Part shown: in pieces, positions 5,920 through 14,925 of the stretch
Numbering within the stretch: position 1 is the first letter of the stretch
How the letters are laid out: the number at the start of each line of letters is the position of its first letter
Notes under the pieces: generated by a model
Seen by the model: the letters and a program-made list of their open reading frames with translations, nothing else
Databases searched by the model: none
What the model was told of the DNA's origin: nothing
From: Flavobacteriales bacterium
GTDB lineage: Bacteria; Bacteroidota; Bacteroidia; Flavobacteriales_F; PHOS-HE28
Assembly (NCBI GenBank): GCA_016788485.1
Contig: JAEUSV010000120.1
Span: 1-53,743, forward strand
Direction of reading: 5' to 3'
Length of the DNA: 53,743 nucleotides
Position numbers and translations under genes: made by a program

Positions 5920-8379
5920 TTACGCCGATCGGGAGATGCCGATCAGGAGCACGTCATCGGTCTGTGACACACCGTTCCGCCATTCGTCGAACAGCCTGGT
6001 CAGGTGGTCTCGCGCTTCGTCGGGGCTCATGCGCTGCGTCCCTTCGAGGGCATGGGCAAGGCGTTGAAGGCTGAACTTGCGTAGGCCATGCTCACCGCCG
6101 AACTGGTGGATGTAGCCGTCGCTGAGGATGTACAGGCGCGCCGAGCCGTCCAGGTGGCGGTGGTGGGTGTGCAGGGTAGCAGCTCCGTTGAATGCCCTGT
6201 CCCCAAGCGAAACGCGGTCCCCCCTTACCACCTCCACGCCTTGTTCACTGGTGATGATGACCGGAAGCTGGGCTCCGGCGAACTGGATCGATCCGGTGGC
6301 ACGGTCGATGCGGCACAGACTGAGGTCCATGCCATCGTTGAAGGGCAATCCCGGATTCTGGGTGCGCAGGGTGTCACGCACGCTGGCATGGAGGGCTGCC
6401 AGGATCTCGCCGCAGGGCGCTCCGTGCATGGTGTCGATGAGGTGCGTGAGGGAGTAGTGGGCGATGAAGCTGAGCATCGCCGCCGGGACACCATGACCGG
6501 TGCAATCGATGGCACCCACGTAGATGGAGTCTCCCACCCGATGCAGGTAGGGCAGGTCGCCGCTCACCACATCCAACGGACGGTACACAAGGAAGCTGCC
6601 CGGTAGAAGTTCGCGGAACACATCCTCGCCGGGCGTGATGGCGGATTGGATGTGCCGGGCGTAGTCGATGCTGCCCAGGATCTTCTCGTTCACATCGCTC
6701 ACTTCCCGGTTCATGCGTTCGATCGCCTGGCCACGCGCGTGGATCTCGCGGTTCTTGCGCCGGTAGACGACCATGCCATGCGCGAGCGCACCACCGGCGG
6801 TCGCCGCCAGGGCGAGCAGGAGAAAGGCGAGCTGTTTCGCCGCGCGTTGCTCCTGGGCTTCGGCATCGCCAAGCCTGGCCTCGGAGAGGAGGAGCTTGTT
6901 GGCGCGTTCAAGGAGTTCAAGTGAATCGCGGCGTTCCCGCTGCGCGGCATCCCAGAGCGCCAGCTCCTTGTCGCGGCTGAGGATGGCGATGGTGCGTTCC
7001 CGCTTTTCGGCCTGCAGGGCTGCGGCGGTGAGCGAGAGCTCCTTTTGCGCACGTTCGCGTTCCAAGGCCACCTCGCGCAAGTGTGCGCTCTCCAGCTCCT
7101 GTCGTGCGCGTAGAAGCGCCAGCTCGGCCTCCCGTCCTTCCGCCTCGGCGTTGAGCCTGGTGAGGTTGGTCCGCTCGCGTGCACGACGGGCCTCTTCCTC
7201 CATGGCCTTGCTTTCGGTCGCCTGCAGCTCCCGGAGGATGGTCCCGCGCTGTCGAAGCTCCTGTTCCGCCTTGCTGGCCTGCTCCTGCCGAAGGGCCGCG
7301 ATCCGCGCCTCTATCGACGCGACCTGCGCGCTTTGTCCCCGCAGGCGCGCGATCGACGCCAGCAGGTCAAGGGCATCGAAGCGGAGCTCCTGCAGACCAC
7401 CCGCGTCGGCCAGGTCCAGTGCCTGGGTGGCATCATCGGCCGCCGCGGTGAGCAGGCCGTTCTTGTAGTTGATGCCCCCGCGAAGGACAAGGGCCCTGGC
7501 GCGTTGCTCGTTGCGGCCGCTCCGCGCGCATTCGCGGGCGACCACGTCCAGTTCCCGCACGGCCTCCTCGCGACGCCCCAACGCGCTCCAAAGCACGGCC
7601 CTGTTCATGGTCGCCTCGTAACGGATACCCAGCGTGCGCGGGGCCGCGACCTGTGCGAGCGCAAGTTCGTACCGTTCCCCTGCTTCCGCCAGGCGCCCCG
7701 CACGCATGAGCGAACGCCCGCAGTTGTTGGCGTGCGACATGATGGCGGCCAGGTCGTTGCGCTGCCTGGCCTCGGACAGCAGCCGTTCTTCGATGCTTAG
7801 GGCCTGCAACGGGTCCGCAGGGCGGGAACCGGCCAGGGTGCGCTGAAGGTCCGGCGACATCGCACCGGAAGGCATCGCGTTCAACATGGTGATGAGCGCG
7901 TTCCATTGTTCCCTGGCCTCCGCATCCCTGCCGGCCTCGGTCAACAGGCCCGCATATCGTGCCGCGCAGCCCGCACGGGTGGTGGCGTCGAGCGCGGGCC
8001 CGTCGAGCAGCTGCTTCAACCGTTCCTCGGCCTGTTCAAGGAGACCGAGCGACCGCTCCACATCGATGAGGTCGAGCAGGTACCCGGGCCGGTGCAGCGC
8101 AGGATGTTCCGGGTCGCGGGCCCTGGCATCGATGGCGTGGGCGATCGCGAGGCGCGGCTCACCGAGCGCATGGTACAGTTCCACGAGAAGCACATCGCTC
8201 TCGATCACCAGGTCGGTGGCGTTGCGCGCATTCGCCTCTTCATGCACGCGCACGGCGATCGCGACCGCCTCTTTGGTCAGGCCGGCCTCGTTGGCCGTCA
8301 TGGCATCGTTAAGACCGGGTCCCTGGGGACGGGCGGATCCGCAGACCGCCAGCAGCAGGAGGAGTGCGGGCGTTCTCAT
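5920..8379 (-). CDS. TPR/coiled-coil transmembrane SpoIIE-type phosphatase, SiaA-like
   Basis: An 819-residue PP2C-type serine/threonine phosphatase. It has a signal peptide at residues 1-19, a periplasmic TPR region from about 25 to 340, a long charged coiled coil at about 355-510, one membrane helix at about 517-540, then the cytoplasmic SpoIIE domain. The linker motif IDYARHIQSAI, the metal-site Asp in VVSGD (about 604-608), IDCTGHGVP (about 624-632) and the final DDVLLIGIS are all present. The ATG at 8379 overlaps the stop of the TonB receptor gene as ATGA; a start 33 bases further upstream would sit inside the receptor gene. It should dephosphorylate the SiaC-like protein in response to something sensed by the periplasmic TPR region. 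What it senses is not known. Confidence 0.9.
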   Translation of the reverse strand: MRTPALLLLLAVCGSARPQGPGLNDAMTANEAGLTKEAVAIAVRVHEEANARNATDLVIESDVLLVELYHALGEPRLAIAHAIDARARDPEHPALHRPGYLLDLIDVERSLGLLEQAEERLKQLLDGPALDATTRAGCAARYAGLLTEAGRDAEAREQWNALITMLNAMPSGAMSPDLQRTLAGSRPADPLQALSIEERLLSEARQRNDLAAIMSHANNCGRSLMRAGRLAEAGERYELALAQVAAPRTLGIRYEATMNRAVLWSALGRREEAVRELDVVARECARSGRNEQRARALVLRGGINYKNGLLTAAADDATQALDLADAGGLQELRFDALDLLASIARLRGQSAQVASIEARIAALRQEQASKAEQELRQRGTILRELQATESKAMEEEARRARERTNLTRLNAEAEGREAELALLRARQELESAHLREVALERERAQKELSLTAAALQAEKRERTIAILSRDKELALWDAAQRERRDSLELLERANKLLLSEARLGDAEAQEQRAAKQLAFLLLALAATAGGALAHGMVVYRRKNREIHARGQAIERMNREVSDVNEKILGSIDYARHIQSAITPGEDVFRELLPGSFLVYRPLDVVSGDLPYLHRVGDSIYVGAIDCTGHGVPAAMLSFIAHYSLTHLIDTMHGAPCGEILAALHASVRDTLRTQNPGLPFNDGMDLSLCRIDRATGSIQFAGAQLPVIITSEQGVEVVRGDRVSLGDRAFNGAATLHTHHRHLDGSARLYILSDGYIHQFGGEHGLRKFSLQRLAHALEGTQRMSPDEARDHLTRLFDEWRNGVSQTDDVLLIGISRSA

Positions 8380-10418
8380 GGATGGAACCGATAACTCACC
8401 TGGAAGGTCCACTCCCTTCCGGTCAGGGGAAGGGGAGAGGACCCGTTCGAGTAGGTGCTGAGCACGTGGCGTTCCACATCACCCATGTTGTTGCACCCGA
8501 CCCTCAAGGAAAGGTCCTGGTGGCGCCGCGGTGTCCACCGGAGCGCGGAGTTGAACAAGGTGTTCGGTGCCTCCCGGAAGGGGACCAAGGCTCCTGAGGG
8601 ATCCATGCAGTAGGCCTGGGCCGTGCCCATCACGTTCGCGCCGGCCTGGATCGCCAATCCGGCGCCAAGTTGATATTGCAGGGTGGCCCCGCCGGCGTGC
8701 TGTGCGAGTCCTTGATAGGCATCGGGGTCGCCGTCCAGTTCCGCCTCGGGCAGGTCCGAACGCCGTGCGTTCACGCGGTAGAACGACCAATGGGCCCGTA
8801 CATCGAAACGTTCGCGGTCCCAGTTCAGCTTCAGGTCCACCCCGTCCGTGCCCGACCATGGCCGATTGATGTAGTTGTCGGTGCCGTTGGCCTCATCGTA
8901 CACGTACACGATGGGGTCCTTGATGTCCACCGAGAACAGGTTCATGGCCAGGTCCACGCCTTGGTCGATCAGGTAGCCGAGCTCAAGCTCGTTGGTGAGC
9001 ACGGTCTCGTGCGTCAACGAGCCGTCGTCAGGACCGAGGTTCATGTTCTGGAGGGTGGGCAGCTTGAACGCCCGGCTCGCGAGCAGTTTGGTATGGAACC
9101 GTCCGATGACCTTGGTGTATGCGAAGCGCGGTGCGAAGGCATCGCCGGCCATCGAGTTCTTCTCGTAGCGTCCGCCGGCGGTAAGGTTGCCGAAGCGATG
9201 CCTGATGGAGAGCTCGGCGAAGGCCGCCAGGTCGTTGGCCACCAACCGCGGAGCGCCGTTGTACGCGAACACATTCCCTTCCTTCGGCGACACAAAACGG
9301 CTGTTCTCCGAGTAGCCCTGGATACCGGCGCTCACGCTGATGCCGGACCCCATGGTGCGCGTCAGGTGCGTGGACAAGGAGATCCGCTGGTCGATGGTGT
9401 TGGAGTTGATGAGGGCGATGGAGGTGTCGTTCACGTTGCTCCATGGGAGCTGCACGCGACCGCCGAGCTTGATGTCCAAGGTGGTCAAGCGGTCGAGGTT
9501 GAAGAGGTGGCCGACGTCAAGGATGAGGTCGCGGCGCAGGACCTCCGAGCCCTTGTCGCTGATCCGGTGGTTGTACTCGCTGACGAACAGCTGCGCTTCG
9601 GAACCTCCGTTGCGCAGGCCGATGGTGAACTGGCCGCTCTGTATCTGCGTGCTGTCGGCATAGTCGATCGGGACACCTCCACACAGGGTGTCCTCCCACG
9701 CGGTCCGCACCCCGCGGTCCAGGAAGGCGCTGTAGGTGATCGATGTCTTGCCCATGCGCTGGCCGCCGAAGACCTCCAGGACGTGGCGTGAAGTGCGCCC
9801 ATGCGATGTGCCGCTCTGTGCGACCACCGAGACGCCTTCGGTCTCCACGGCGTCCTTGGTCACGATGTTGATCACGCCCAGGGCGGCGACCCCGCCGTAA
9901 TTGACGGATCCAGGGCCGCTGATCATCTCGATGCGGCCGATGTTGGCGAGCCCGATGCGCTGGCCGAGGGCGAAGGTGCCGTACGAGTTCTCGTTCAGGT
10001 AGGACCCGTTGAGCATGATCAGGCACTTGCCCTCGTGCGCCCAGTTGCCGCGGATGCCGATACCGATGGCGTCGTCCACATCGCGGCCCAGCGTCACGCC
10101 CGGAAGTAGCATCAGGGCTTCCTGGAGGTCGCGGGCCCCAGCGGCCGCTATCTCGTCGGCGAGCAGCACGGTGACGATGCCCGGGGCTTCGCGCAGTTGA
10201 CGCGCCTGGCGGTCGGTGATGTTGGTGGACAGGGTGGACGTCGGCGCCGCGCCATCGGACCCCAGCACGTCGTGCAGGCCGCTCACGAGCAGCAGGCGTG
10301 TGGAGTCAGGCTGTGCCTGGACCCGCATCGCGCCGGTGGTTCCGATCAGATACAGGACCGCCAGCCGGAGCACGGCATGGGAGTTCCCGTACGACCGCGT
10401 TAACAGGGAGATTGTCAT
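8376..10418 (-). CDS. TonB-dependent outer membrane receptor
   Basis: A 680-residue TonB-dependent receptor. An N-terminal signal region ends near residue 36. The plug domain (about residues 65-175) contains LREAPGIVTVLLADEI, LQEALMLLPGVTLGRD and the hallmark GPGSVNYGGVAALGVINIVTK, and a 22-strand-type barrel follows to a C-terminal ...WTFQVSYRFHP ending in an aromatic-rich strand. There is no N-terminal carboxypeptidase-like or STN domain and no SusD neighbour, so it is not a SusC glycan transporter; catecholate/heme/cobalamin-type receptors are closer in shape, but the ligand is unknown. Its stop overlaps the ATG of the SiaA-like phosphatase gene, which makes the two translationally coupled. 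It is divergent from rimO across 77 bases. Confidence 0.9.
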   Translation of the reverse strand: MTISLLTRSYGNSHAVLRLAVLYLIGTTGAMRVQAQPDSTRLLLVSGLHDVLGSDGAAPTSTLSTNITDRQARQLREAPGIVTVLLADEIAAAGARDLQEALMLLPGVTLGRDVDDAIGIGIRGNWAHEGKCLIMLNGSYLNENSYGTFALGQRIGLANIGRIEMISGPGSVNYGGVAALGVINIVTKDAVETEGVSVVAQSGTSHGRTSRHVLEVFGGQRMGKTSITYSAFLDRGVRTAWEDTLCGGVPIDYADSTQIQSGQFTIGLRNGGSEAQLFVSEYNHRISDKGSEVLRRDLILDVGHLFNLDRLTTLDIKLGGRVQLPWSNVNDTSIALINSNTIDQRISLSTHLTRTMGSGISVSAGIQGYSENSRFVSPKEGNVFAYNGAPRLVANDLAAFAELSIRHRFGNLTAGGRYEKNSMAGDAFAPRFAYTKVIGRFHTKLLASRAFKLPTLQNMNLGPDDGSLTHETVLTNELELGYLIDQGVDLAMNLFSVDIKDPIVYVYDEANGTDNYINRPWSGTDGVDLKLNWDRERFDVRAHWSFYRVNARRSDLPEAELDGDPDAYQGLAQHAGGATLQYQLGAGLAIQAGANVMGTAQAYCMDPSGALVPFREAPNTLFNSALRWTPRRHQDLSLRVGCNNMGDVERHVLSTYSNGSSPLPLTGREWTFQVSYRFHP

Positions 10419-10480
10419 CGCGTGTACCGGCCGCTTGAACGTGGGGTGGGCCGAATGGTTTCACACCCACGGGATCGCCG

Positions 10481-10488
10481 TTCCTTTG
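10481..10488 (+). promoter_or_regulatory. Candidate -7 box of rimO
   Basis: TTCCTTTG matches TAnnTTTG at five of six defined positions and ends 7 bases before the rimO ATG, which would give an almost leaderless transcript. No clear -33 TTG is seen. Confidence 0.4.
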
Positions 10489-10495
10489 CGGTCCC

Positions 10496-11812
10496 ATGAA
10501 GGCCAAGACCCTCAAGACCACCAAGGTCAACGTCGTCACCCTCGGCTGCTCCAAGAACACCTTCGACAGCGAGGTGATGATGGCGCAGCTCAAGGCCAAT
10601 GGCATCGCCGTTGACCACGAGGCCCCCGGCGGCGACCACAACGTGGTGGTGATCAATACCTGTGGCTTCATCGAGAACGCCAAGCAGGAGAGCATCGACA
10701 CCATCCTCGCCTACGCCAAGGCCAAGGACGAGGGCCTGGTGGAGAAGGTCTACGTTACGGGCTGCCTCAGCCAGCGATACGGATCGGAGCTCAAGGAGGG
10801 CATTCCCCAGGTCGATGCCTGGTTCGGCACGCGCGACCTGCCCCGCCTGCTCAAGACCTTGAAGGCCGATTACAAGCACGAACTGGTGGGGGAGCGGTTG
10901 CTCACCACACCCGCCCACTTCGCCTACTTCAAGATCAGCGAGGGCTGCGACCGCAAGTGCAGTTTCTGCGCCATCCCGCTGATGCGCGGGAAGCACGTTT
11001 CGACCCCCGCCGACCAGCTCGTGGCCAATGCGAGGGCCCTGGCCGCTCAGGGCGTCAGGGAGCTCATCCTCATCGCCCAGGACCTCACCTACTACGGGCT
11101 CGACCTTTACGGCAAGCGGACCTTGGACGAGCTGCTGCGGAAGCTCAGTGATGTGGAGGGCATCGATTGGATCCGCCTGCATTACGCCTTCCCGAGCGGC
11201 TTCCCCATGGAGGTGCTGGACGTGATGAAGGAGCGGTCCAACATCTGCAAGTACCTCGACATGCCGCTCCAGCATGGCAGCACCGAGGTGCTCAAGCGCA
11301 TGCGGCGTGGCATCACCCAGGAGAAGACCGAGCGGCTGGTGAACGAGATCCGCGACCGTGTGCCGGGCATCGCCATCCGCACCACCCTGATCGCCGGGTT
11401 CCCTGGCGAGACCCAGGCCGACCACGAGGACGGCCTGCGGTGGATCGAGCGCATGCGCTTCGACCGGCTGGGCTGTTTCACCTACAGCCACGAGGAGGAT
11501 ACGCACGCCTTCACCATGGAGGACGATGTGCCCTTCGAGGTGAAGCAGGAGCGGGCCACGGAGGTGATGGAGCTCCAGGGCGGCATCAGCTACGAGCTGA
11601 ACCAGCGCAAGGTGGGCGGCACTTACCGGGTGCTGGTGGACAAGGCGGAGGGAGGCTTCTACCACGCCCGCACGGAGCACGATTCACCGGAGGTGGACAA
11701 CGACGTGCTCATCCCCACGTCGGCGGGCCACCTGCGCATCGGCGACTTCGCGGAGGTGCGGGTCACCGCCGCGCGGGAACATGAGCTGGAGGCCGTGCCT
11801 CAGGCGGACTGA
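10496..11812 (+). CDS. rimO: Ribosomal protein S12 methylthiotransferase RimO
   Basis: A 438-residue radical-SAM enzyme that adds a methylthio group to an aspartate of ribosomal protein S12. The N-terminal methylthiotransferase domain has Cys18 (LGCSKN), Cys56 (INTCGF) and Cys90 (VTGCLSQRY) for the second iron-sulfur cluster. The radical-SAM CxxxCxxC is Cys151-Cys155-Cys158. A C-terminal TRAM domain spans about residues 375-435. The signatures GCSKNTFDSE and PLMRGKH are RimO-like and not MiaB-like. The last 13 bases overlap the convergent histidine kinase gene. In Bacteroidota rimO commonly follows ftsY; here the receptor-SiaABC operon lies between them. Confidence 0.95.
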   Translation: MKAKTLKTTKVNVVTLGCSKNTFDSEVMMAQLKANGIAVDHEAPGGDHNVVVINTCGFIENAKQESIDTILAYAKAKDEGLVEKVYVTGCLSQRYGSELKEGIPQVDAWFGTRDLPRLLKTLKADYKHELVGERLLTTPAHFAYFKISEGCDRKCSFCAIPLMRGKHVSTPADQLVANARALAAQGVRELILIAQDLTYYGLDLYGKRTLDELLRKLSDVEGIDWIRLHYAFPSGFPMEVLDVMKERSNICKYLDMPLQHGSTEVLKRMRRGITQEKTERLVNEIRDRVPGIAIRTTLIAGFPGETQADHEDGLRWIERMRFDRLGCFTYSHEEDTHAFTMEDDVPFEVKQERATEVMELQGGISYELNQRKVGGTYRVLVDKAEGGFYHARTEHDSPEVDNDVLIPTSAGHLRIGDFAEVRVTAAREHELEAVPQAD

Positions 11813-14800
11813 ACGGTGAGCGAGCCTTCAGCGGGCAGCCGGATCGTGACGGTGGTGCCCTTCCCGGGCTTGCTGTCGAGCTCGAAGCTGCCGCCGATGA
11901 GGCGGAGCAGGTCGGTGATGATCACATAGCCAAGTCCGCCGTCGGCCTGGTCAAGTGGCAGGGGCTGTCCCTCGTGGCGTGTGTCGCGCAATGCGCGGAT
12001 GCGCTCCACCTCCTCGGCCCCCATGCCGCTGCCGGTATCGGAGACGATGATGCGGAGCTCCTGGTGGCGGCTCTCGCTGCTCGCCTGCACCGAGCCGTTC
12101 TGCGTGTGCTTCAACGCGTTCAGTACCACGTTGCGCATCACCACACAGACCATGTCGCGATCGGTGATCGTCGTGGTGCCTCCCGCGATGTGGTTGACCA
12201 GCGTGATGCCCTGCTCGCGCGCCTGGTCCTGGAACAGGCTGAACACCTCGTCCGTGCACCGGCGCAGGTCCACCGTGGCCGGATTGGTGGCGAGCACGCC
12301 TTCCTGGTGCTTCATCCAGTGGAGCAGGTTGGTCACCAGGGCATGGAGCTTCTCCGAGGTGCTGCTCATGTCGCGCAGCGATTCACCGACCGATCGGGTC
12401 TCGCCCTTGTCCAGGGCCCGCTGGCTCAGGCGGGCCACACGTGTCATGAACCGCAACGGCGATACGATGTCATGGGTGATCACGCTCATCATCCGGGCCT
12501 TGAGCTTCAACCCGGCCTCCAGCTCGGCATTGGCCTGCCGGAGCTCACTGGTGCGCCGTTCCACCGCCTTCGCGAGCTCCCTGTTGCGGGCCTGCACGCG
12601 CCAGGTGTACAGGCGGATGCTGCCCCAGATCGCCAGCACAAGGGTGGCGAGCAGCATGCCGATGCCTTTGGGCGTGCGCCACCAGGGAGGATCCACCTTG
12701 AACCAGAGTTCCGTATCGCCATTGATCGACACGGGACCGCCCCCAGCGCGCCGGATGCGCAGCAGGTGCTCGCCGGGCCGCAGGTTCTGGAGCGTGAGGG
12801 ATCCGGCCTTCACATCGAGCGGGCGCCAGTCCTTGCCATGGCCTTCCACCATGTACTCCAGGTCGAGGTCGCCCACATCGTTCCAGCAGGGGATGGAGAA
12901 TTGCAGCCGCAGTTCGTGCACATCGGTGGGGAGCACCAGGTGTTCGTTCATGGGCCAGTCGCGCCCGTCCACCACGATGTCCTCGAACAGCACCTGGTCC
13001 AGCCGGGCGGAAGCGGGCATGCGTGCGGCTTCGAGCTGCACGATGCCCTCGATGCTGGGCATGGAGAGCACGTTGCCGGGGAGCATCACCATGGCCGGGT
13101 CGCATCCACCGTTGAACTCCACGCTCTCGAGCCCCACGCGGTCGCGGAACAACGTGTGGTCGATGCCCGGCACCTCACCCTTGAGGAAGGCCAGCAGGCG
13201 GGCGCGCTCCATGCGCACGAGGCCCTTGTTCGTGGTCATCCAGACATGGCCTTTCCCATCGTCCAGGAACCCGTGGGTGTGCGACAGGATGCCCGGCCTG
13301 TCGAGGGGCAGCGCGGTGATGCGTCCGTCGGGATGCAGCACGTGGATGCCGCTGCCGTAGGTGCCGAGCAGCAGGTACGGGCCAAGGTCCAGGTGGCTGC
13401 GCACGCACAGCATGCTCGTGCCGGGCACAAGCTCCACCAGGCCGGAGCTGTCGAAGCGGTACAGGCCGGCGCAGGTGCCGAAGTACCGTGCGCCATCGGC
13501 GCGCCGCAGCAGGAACAGGGGCATGGTGGGCCCGGGGCCGTCGGGGAGCGAGGCGATCTTGCGGTAGGCACCTGCCGTGTACAGGCCGATGGCGAATTCC
13601 TCGCCCACCCAGATGGAGTCGCCTTCCTGCTTGATGGTCCAGATGAGACGTTCGCCTTCCGCGAGCAGCTCGTGCACGCCGGTGCGCAGGTCATAGCGCA
13701 TCAGGCTGTCCCCGCTGGTATGGATGAGCCTCCCGGAGCGGTCCAGAAAGGCGGCGCGGTGCGCTTTCCCGGTGCGGATGGGCAGTTGCCGCGATGAACC
13801 GGCGCTGTCCAGCTGATGGACCGCACCATCGCTGGTGAAGGCGATCAGCTCGCCATGGGGCAGCGGCACCTGCGCGAGCACGGAGGAGGAAGCGCCGGGT
13901 CCCATCGTCGGGCCGCGCCGCAGGCGGGCCATCCGACGCCAGAGCACATGGAGGCCGCGCACATCGGTGCCCACCAGCAGCTTGCCATAGGGCGGGCACC
14001 ACATGGCGGTGTTGATCAGGCTATGGCCGAGCGACGGCACCTCCATGTCGGTGAAGGTGAGCGTGTGCGGCCCATCCCCCGGGGCGATGAGCCCGATCGA
14101 CGTGCCGTGCACGAGGAGCGCGTGCGCATCGCCCAGGCGCCAGATCAGCCGTCCTCCCTCCGGTGGTGCCGCACCGGTCCAGCGCACCGGGCGTGGTGGG
14201 AACGGAGCGGTGCGCGCACGACCATCGGCGGGCCCGAGGTCGAGCACCTCCTGGTCGGTGCGGCCGTACAGTCGACCAGCGATGGCGAACAGGTGACGCA
14301 CCGGCAGGGGAGGCGAGACCGTGTCCACGATGGCGATGTCGTGGAGCAGCACCACCCCCGATGGTCCCACGGCGTACCACCGGTGATCGTCCACCGGCAC
14401 CGCCCGCATCACGTTGTCCGGCACGAGACCGCGTCGCAAGGCATCGCCCTTGGGCAGTCCGATCAGGCGCAGCAGCACGTCGAGGCTGGGGGCGCCGCCT
14501 TCGAACATGAGGTTGGAGCTGTACTGGTCGCTCAGGCGCACCACGGCGCTGTGGCCGTGCACCTGGTAGAGCGTGCCGTACAGGTCGTCGAAGACCACCT
14601 CGCCCCTTGTGGTGGCTATCAACTGGCGCAGGCGCTCGGAGTTGGGCGTGCTGCCCTCCGGTACGTCGAACTTGCGGAAGTTGACGCCGTCGTACCGCAC
14701 GAGCCCAGCCTGGGTGGTGAACCAGAGGTGGTCGAGGCTGTCCAGCAGCATGTCCCGCACGCTGTTCTGCGGAAGTCCGTCGCGGACCATGAAATGCTCA

Positions 14801-14925
14801 TGCACCCAGCCGTTTCCGGGCAGGCCCTGGGCGCGCGCGGTAATGCCGGGGTGCAGGACCGCCAACAGGAGGGGCAGCGCCGCGGTCAGGAACGACGGCC
14901 GTGCCGCGAAGCGATGCTCACGCAT
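11800..14925 (-). CDS. Periplasmic propeller / Y_Y_Y sensor histidine kinase
   Basis: A 1041-residue sensor kinase. After a signal peptide (about residues 1-33) comes a long two-bladed-propeller-type periplasmic region to about residue 640, with reg_prop-like segments such as VRDGLPQNSVRDMLLDSLDHLW and GHVWMTTNKGLVRM. A Y_Y_Y-like domain (about 650-735) and one membrane helix (about 754-776) follow, then the HisKA domain with phosphoacceptor His818 in ITHDIVSPLRF and a HATPase domain with N box near 931-941, DTGSGMG at 963-969 and GGLGYVI near 996. There is no fused receiver domain, unlike many Bacteroidota hybrids. Its ATG overlaps the end of the response regulator gene by 8 bases (ATGCGTGA). 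The last 13 bases overlap rimO tail to tail. The ligand is not predictable from the sequence. Confidence 0.92.
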   Translation of the reverse strand: MREHRFAARPSFLTAALPLLLAVLHPGITARAQGLPGNGWVHEHFMVRDGLPQNSVRDMLLDSLDHLWFTTQAGLVRYDGVNFRKFDVPEGSTPNSERLRQLIATTRGEVVFDDLYGTLYQVHGHSAVVRLSDQYSSNLMFEGGAPSLDVLLRLIGLPKGDALRRGLVPDNVMRAVPVDDHRWYAVGPSGVVLLHDIAIVDTVSPPLPVRHLFAIAGRLYGRTDQEVLDLGPADGRARTAPFPPRPVRWTGAAPPEGGRLIWRLGDAHALLVHGTSIGLIAPGDGPHTLTFTDMEVPSLGHSLINTAMWCPPYGKLLVGTDVRGLHVLWRRMARLRRGPTMGPGASSSVLAQVPLPHGELIAFTSDGAVHQLDSAGSSRQLPIRTGKAHRAAFLDRSGRLIHTSGDSLMRYDLRTGVHELLAEGERLIWTIKQEGDSIWVGEEFAIGLYTAGAYRKIASLPDGPGPTMPLFLLRRADGARYFGTCAGLYRFDSSGLVELVPGTSMLCVRSHLDLGPYLLLGTYGSGIHVLHPDGRITALPLDRPGILSHTHGFLDDGKGHVWMTTNKGLVRMERARLLAFLKGEVPGIDHTLFRDRVGLESVEFNGGCDPAMVMLPGNVLSMPSIEGIVQLEAARMPASARLDQVLFEDIVVDGRDWPMNEHLVLPTDVHELRLQFSIPCWNDVGDLDLEYMVEGHGKDWRPLDVKAGSLTLQNLRPGEHLLRIRRAGGGPVSINGDTELWFKVDPPWWRTPKGIGMLLATLVLAIWGSIRLYTWRVQARNRELAKAVERRTSELRQANAELEAGLKLKARMMSVITHDIVSPLRFMTRVARLSQRALDKGETRSVGESLRDMSSTSEKLHALVTNLLHWMKHQEGVLATNPATVDLRRCTDEVFSLFQDQAREQGITLVNHIAGGTTTITDRDMVCVVMRNVVLNALKHTQNGSVQASSESRHQELRIIVSDTGSGMGAEEVERIRALRDTRHEGQPLPLDQADGGLGYVIITDLLRLIGGSFELDSKPGKGTTVTIRLPAEGSLTVQSA

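Noticed and set aside
5920..8379. Idea that the SpoIIE protein is a sporulation phosphatase
   Set aside because: The SiaB/SiaC neighbours and periplasmic TPR domain fit a SiaA-type partner switch; sporulation genes are not expected in Bacteroidota.
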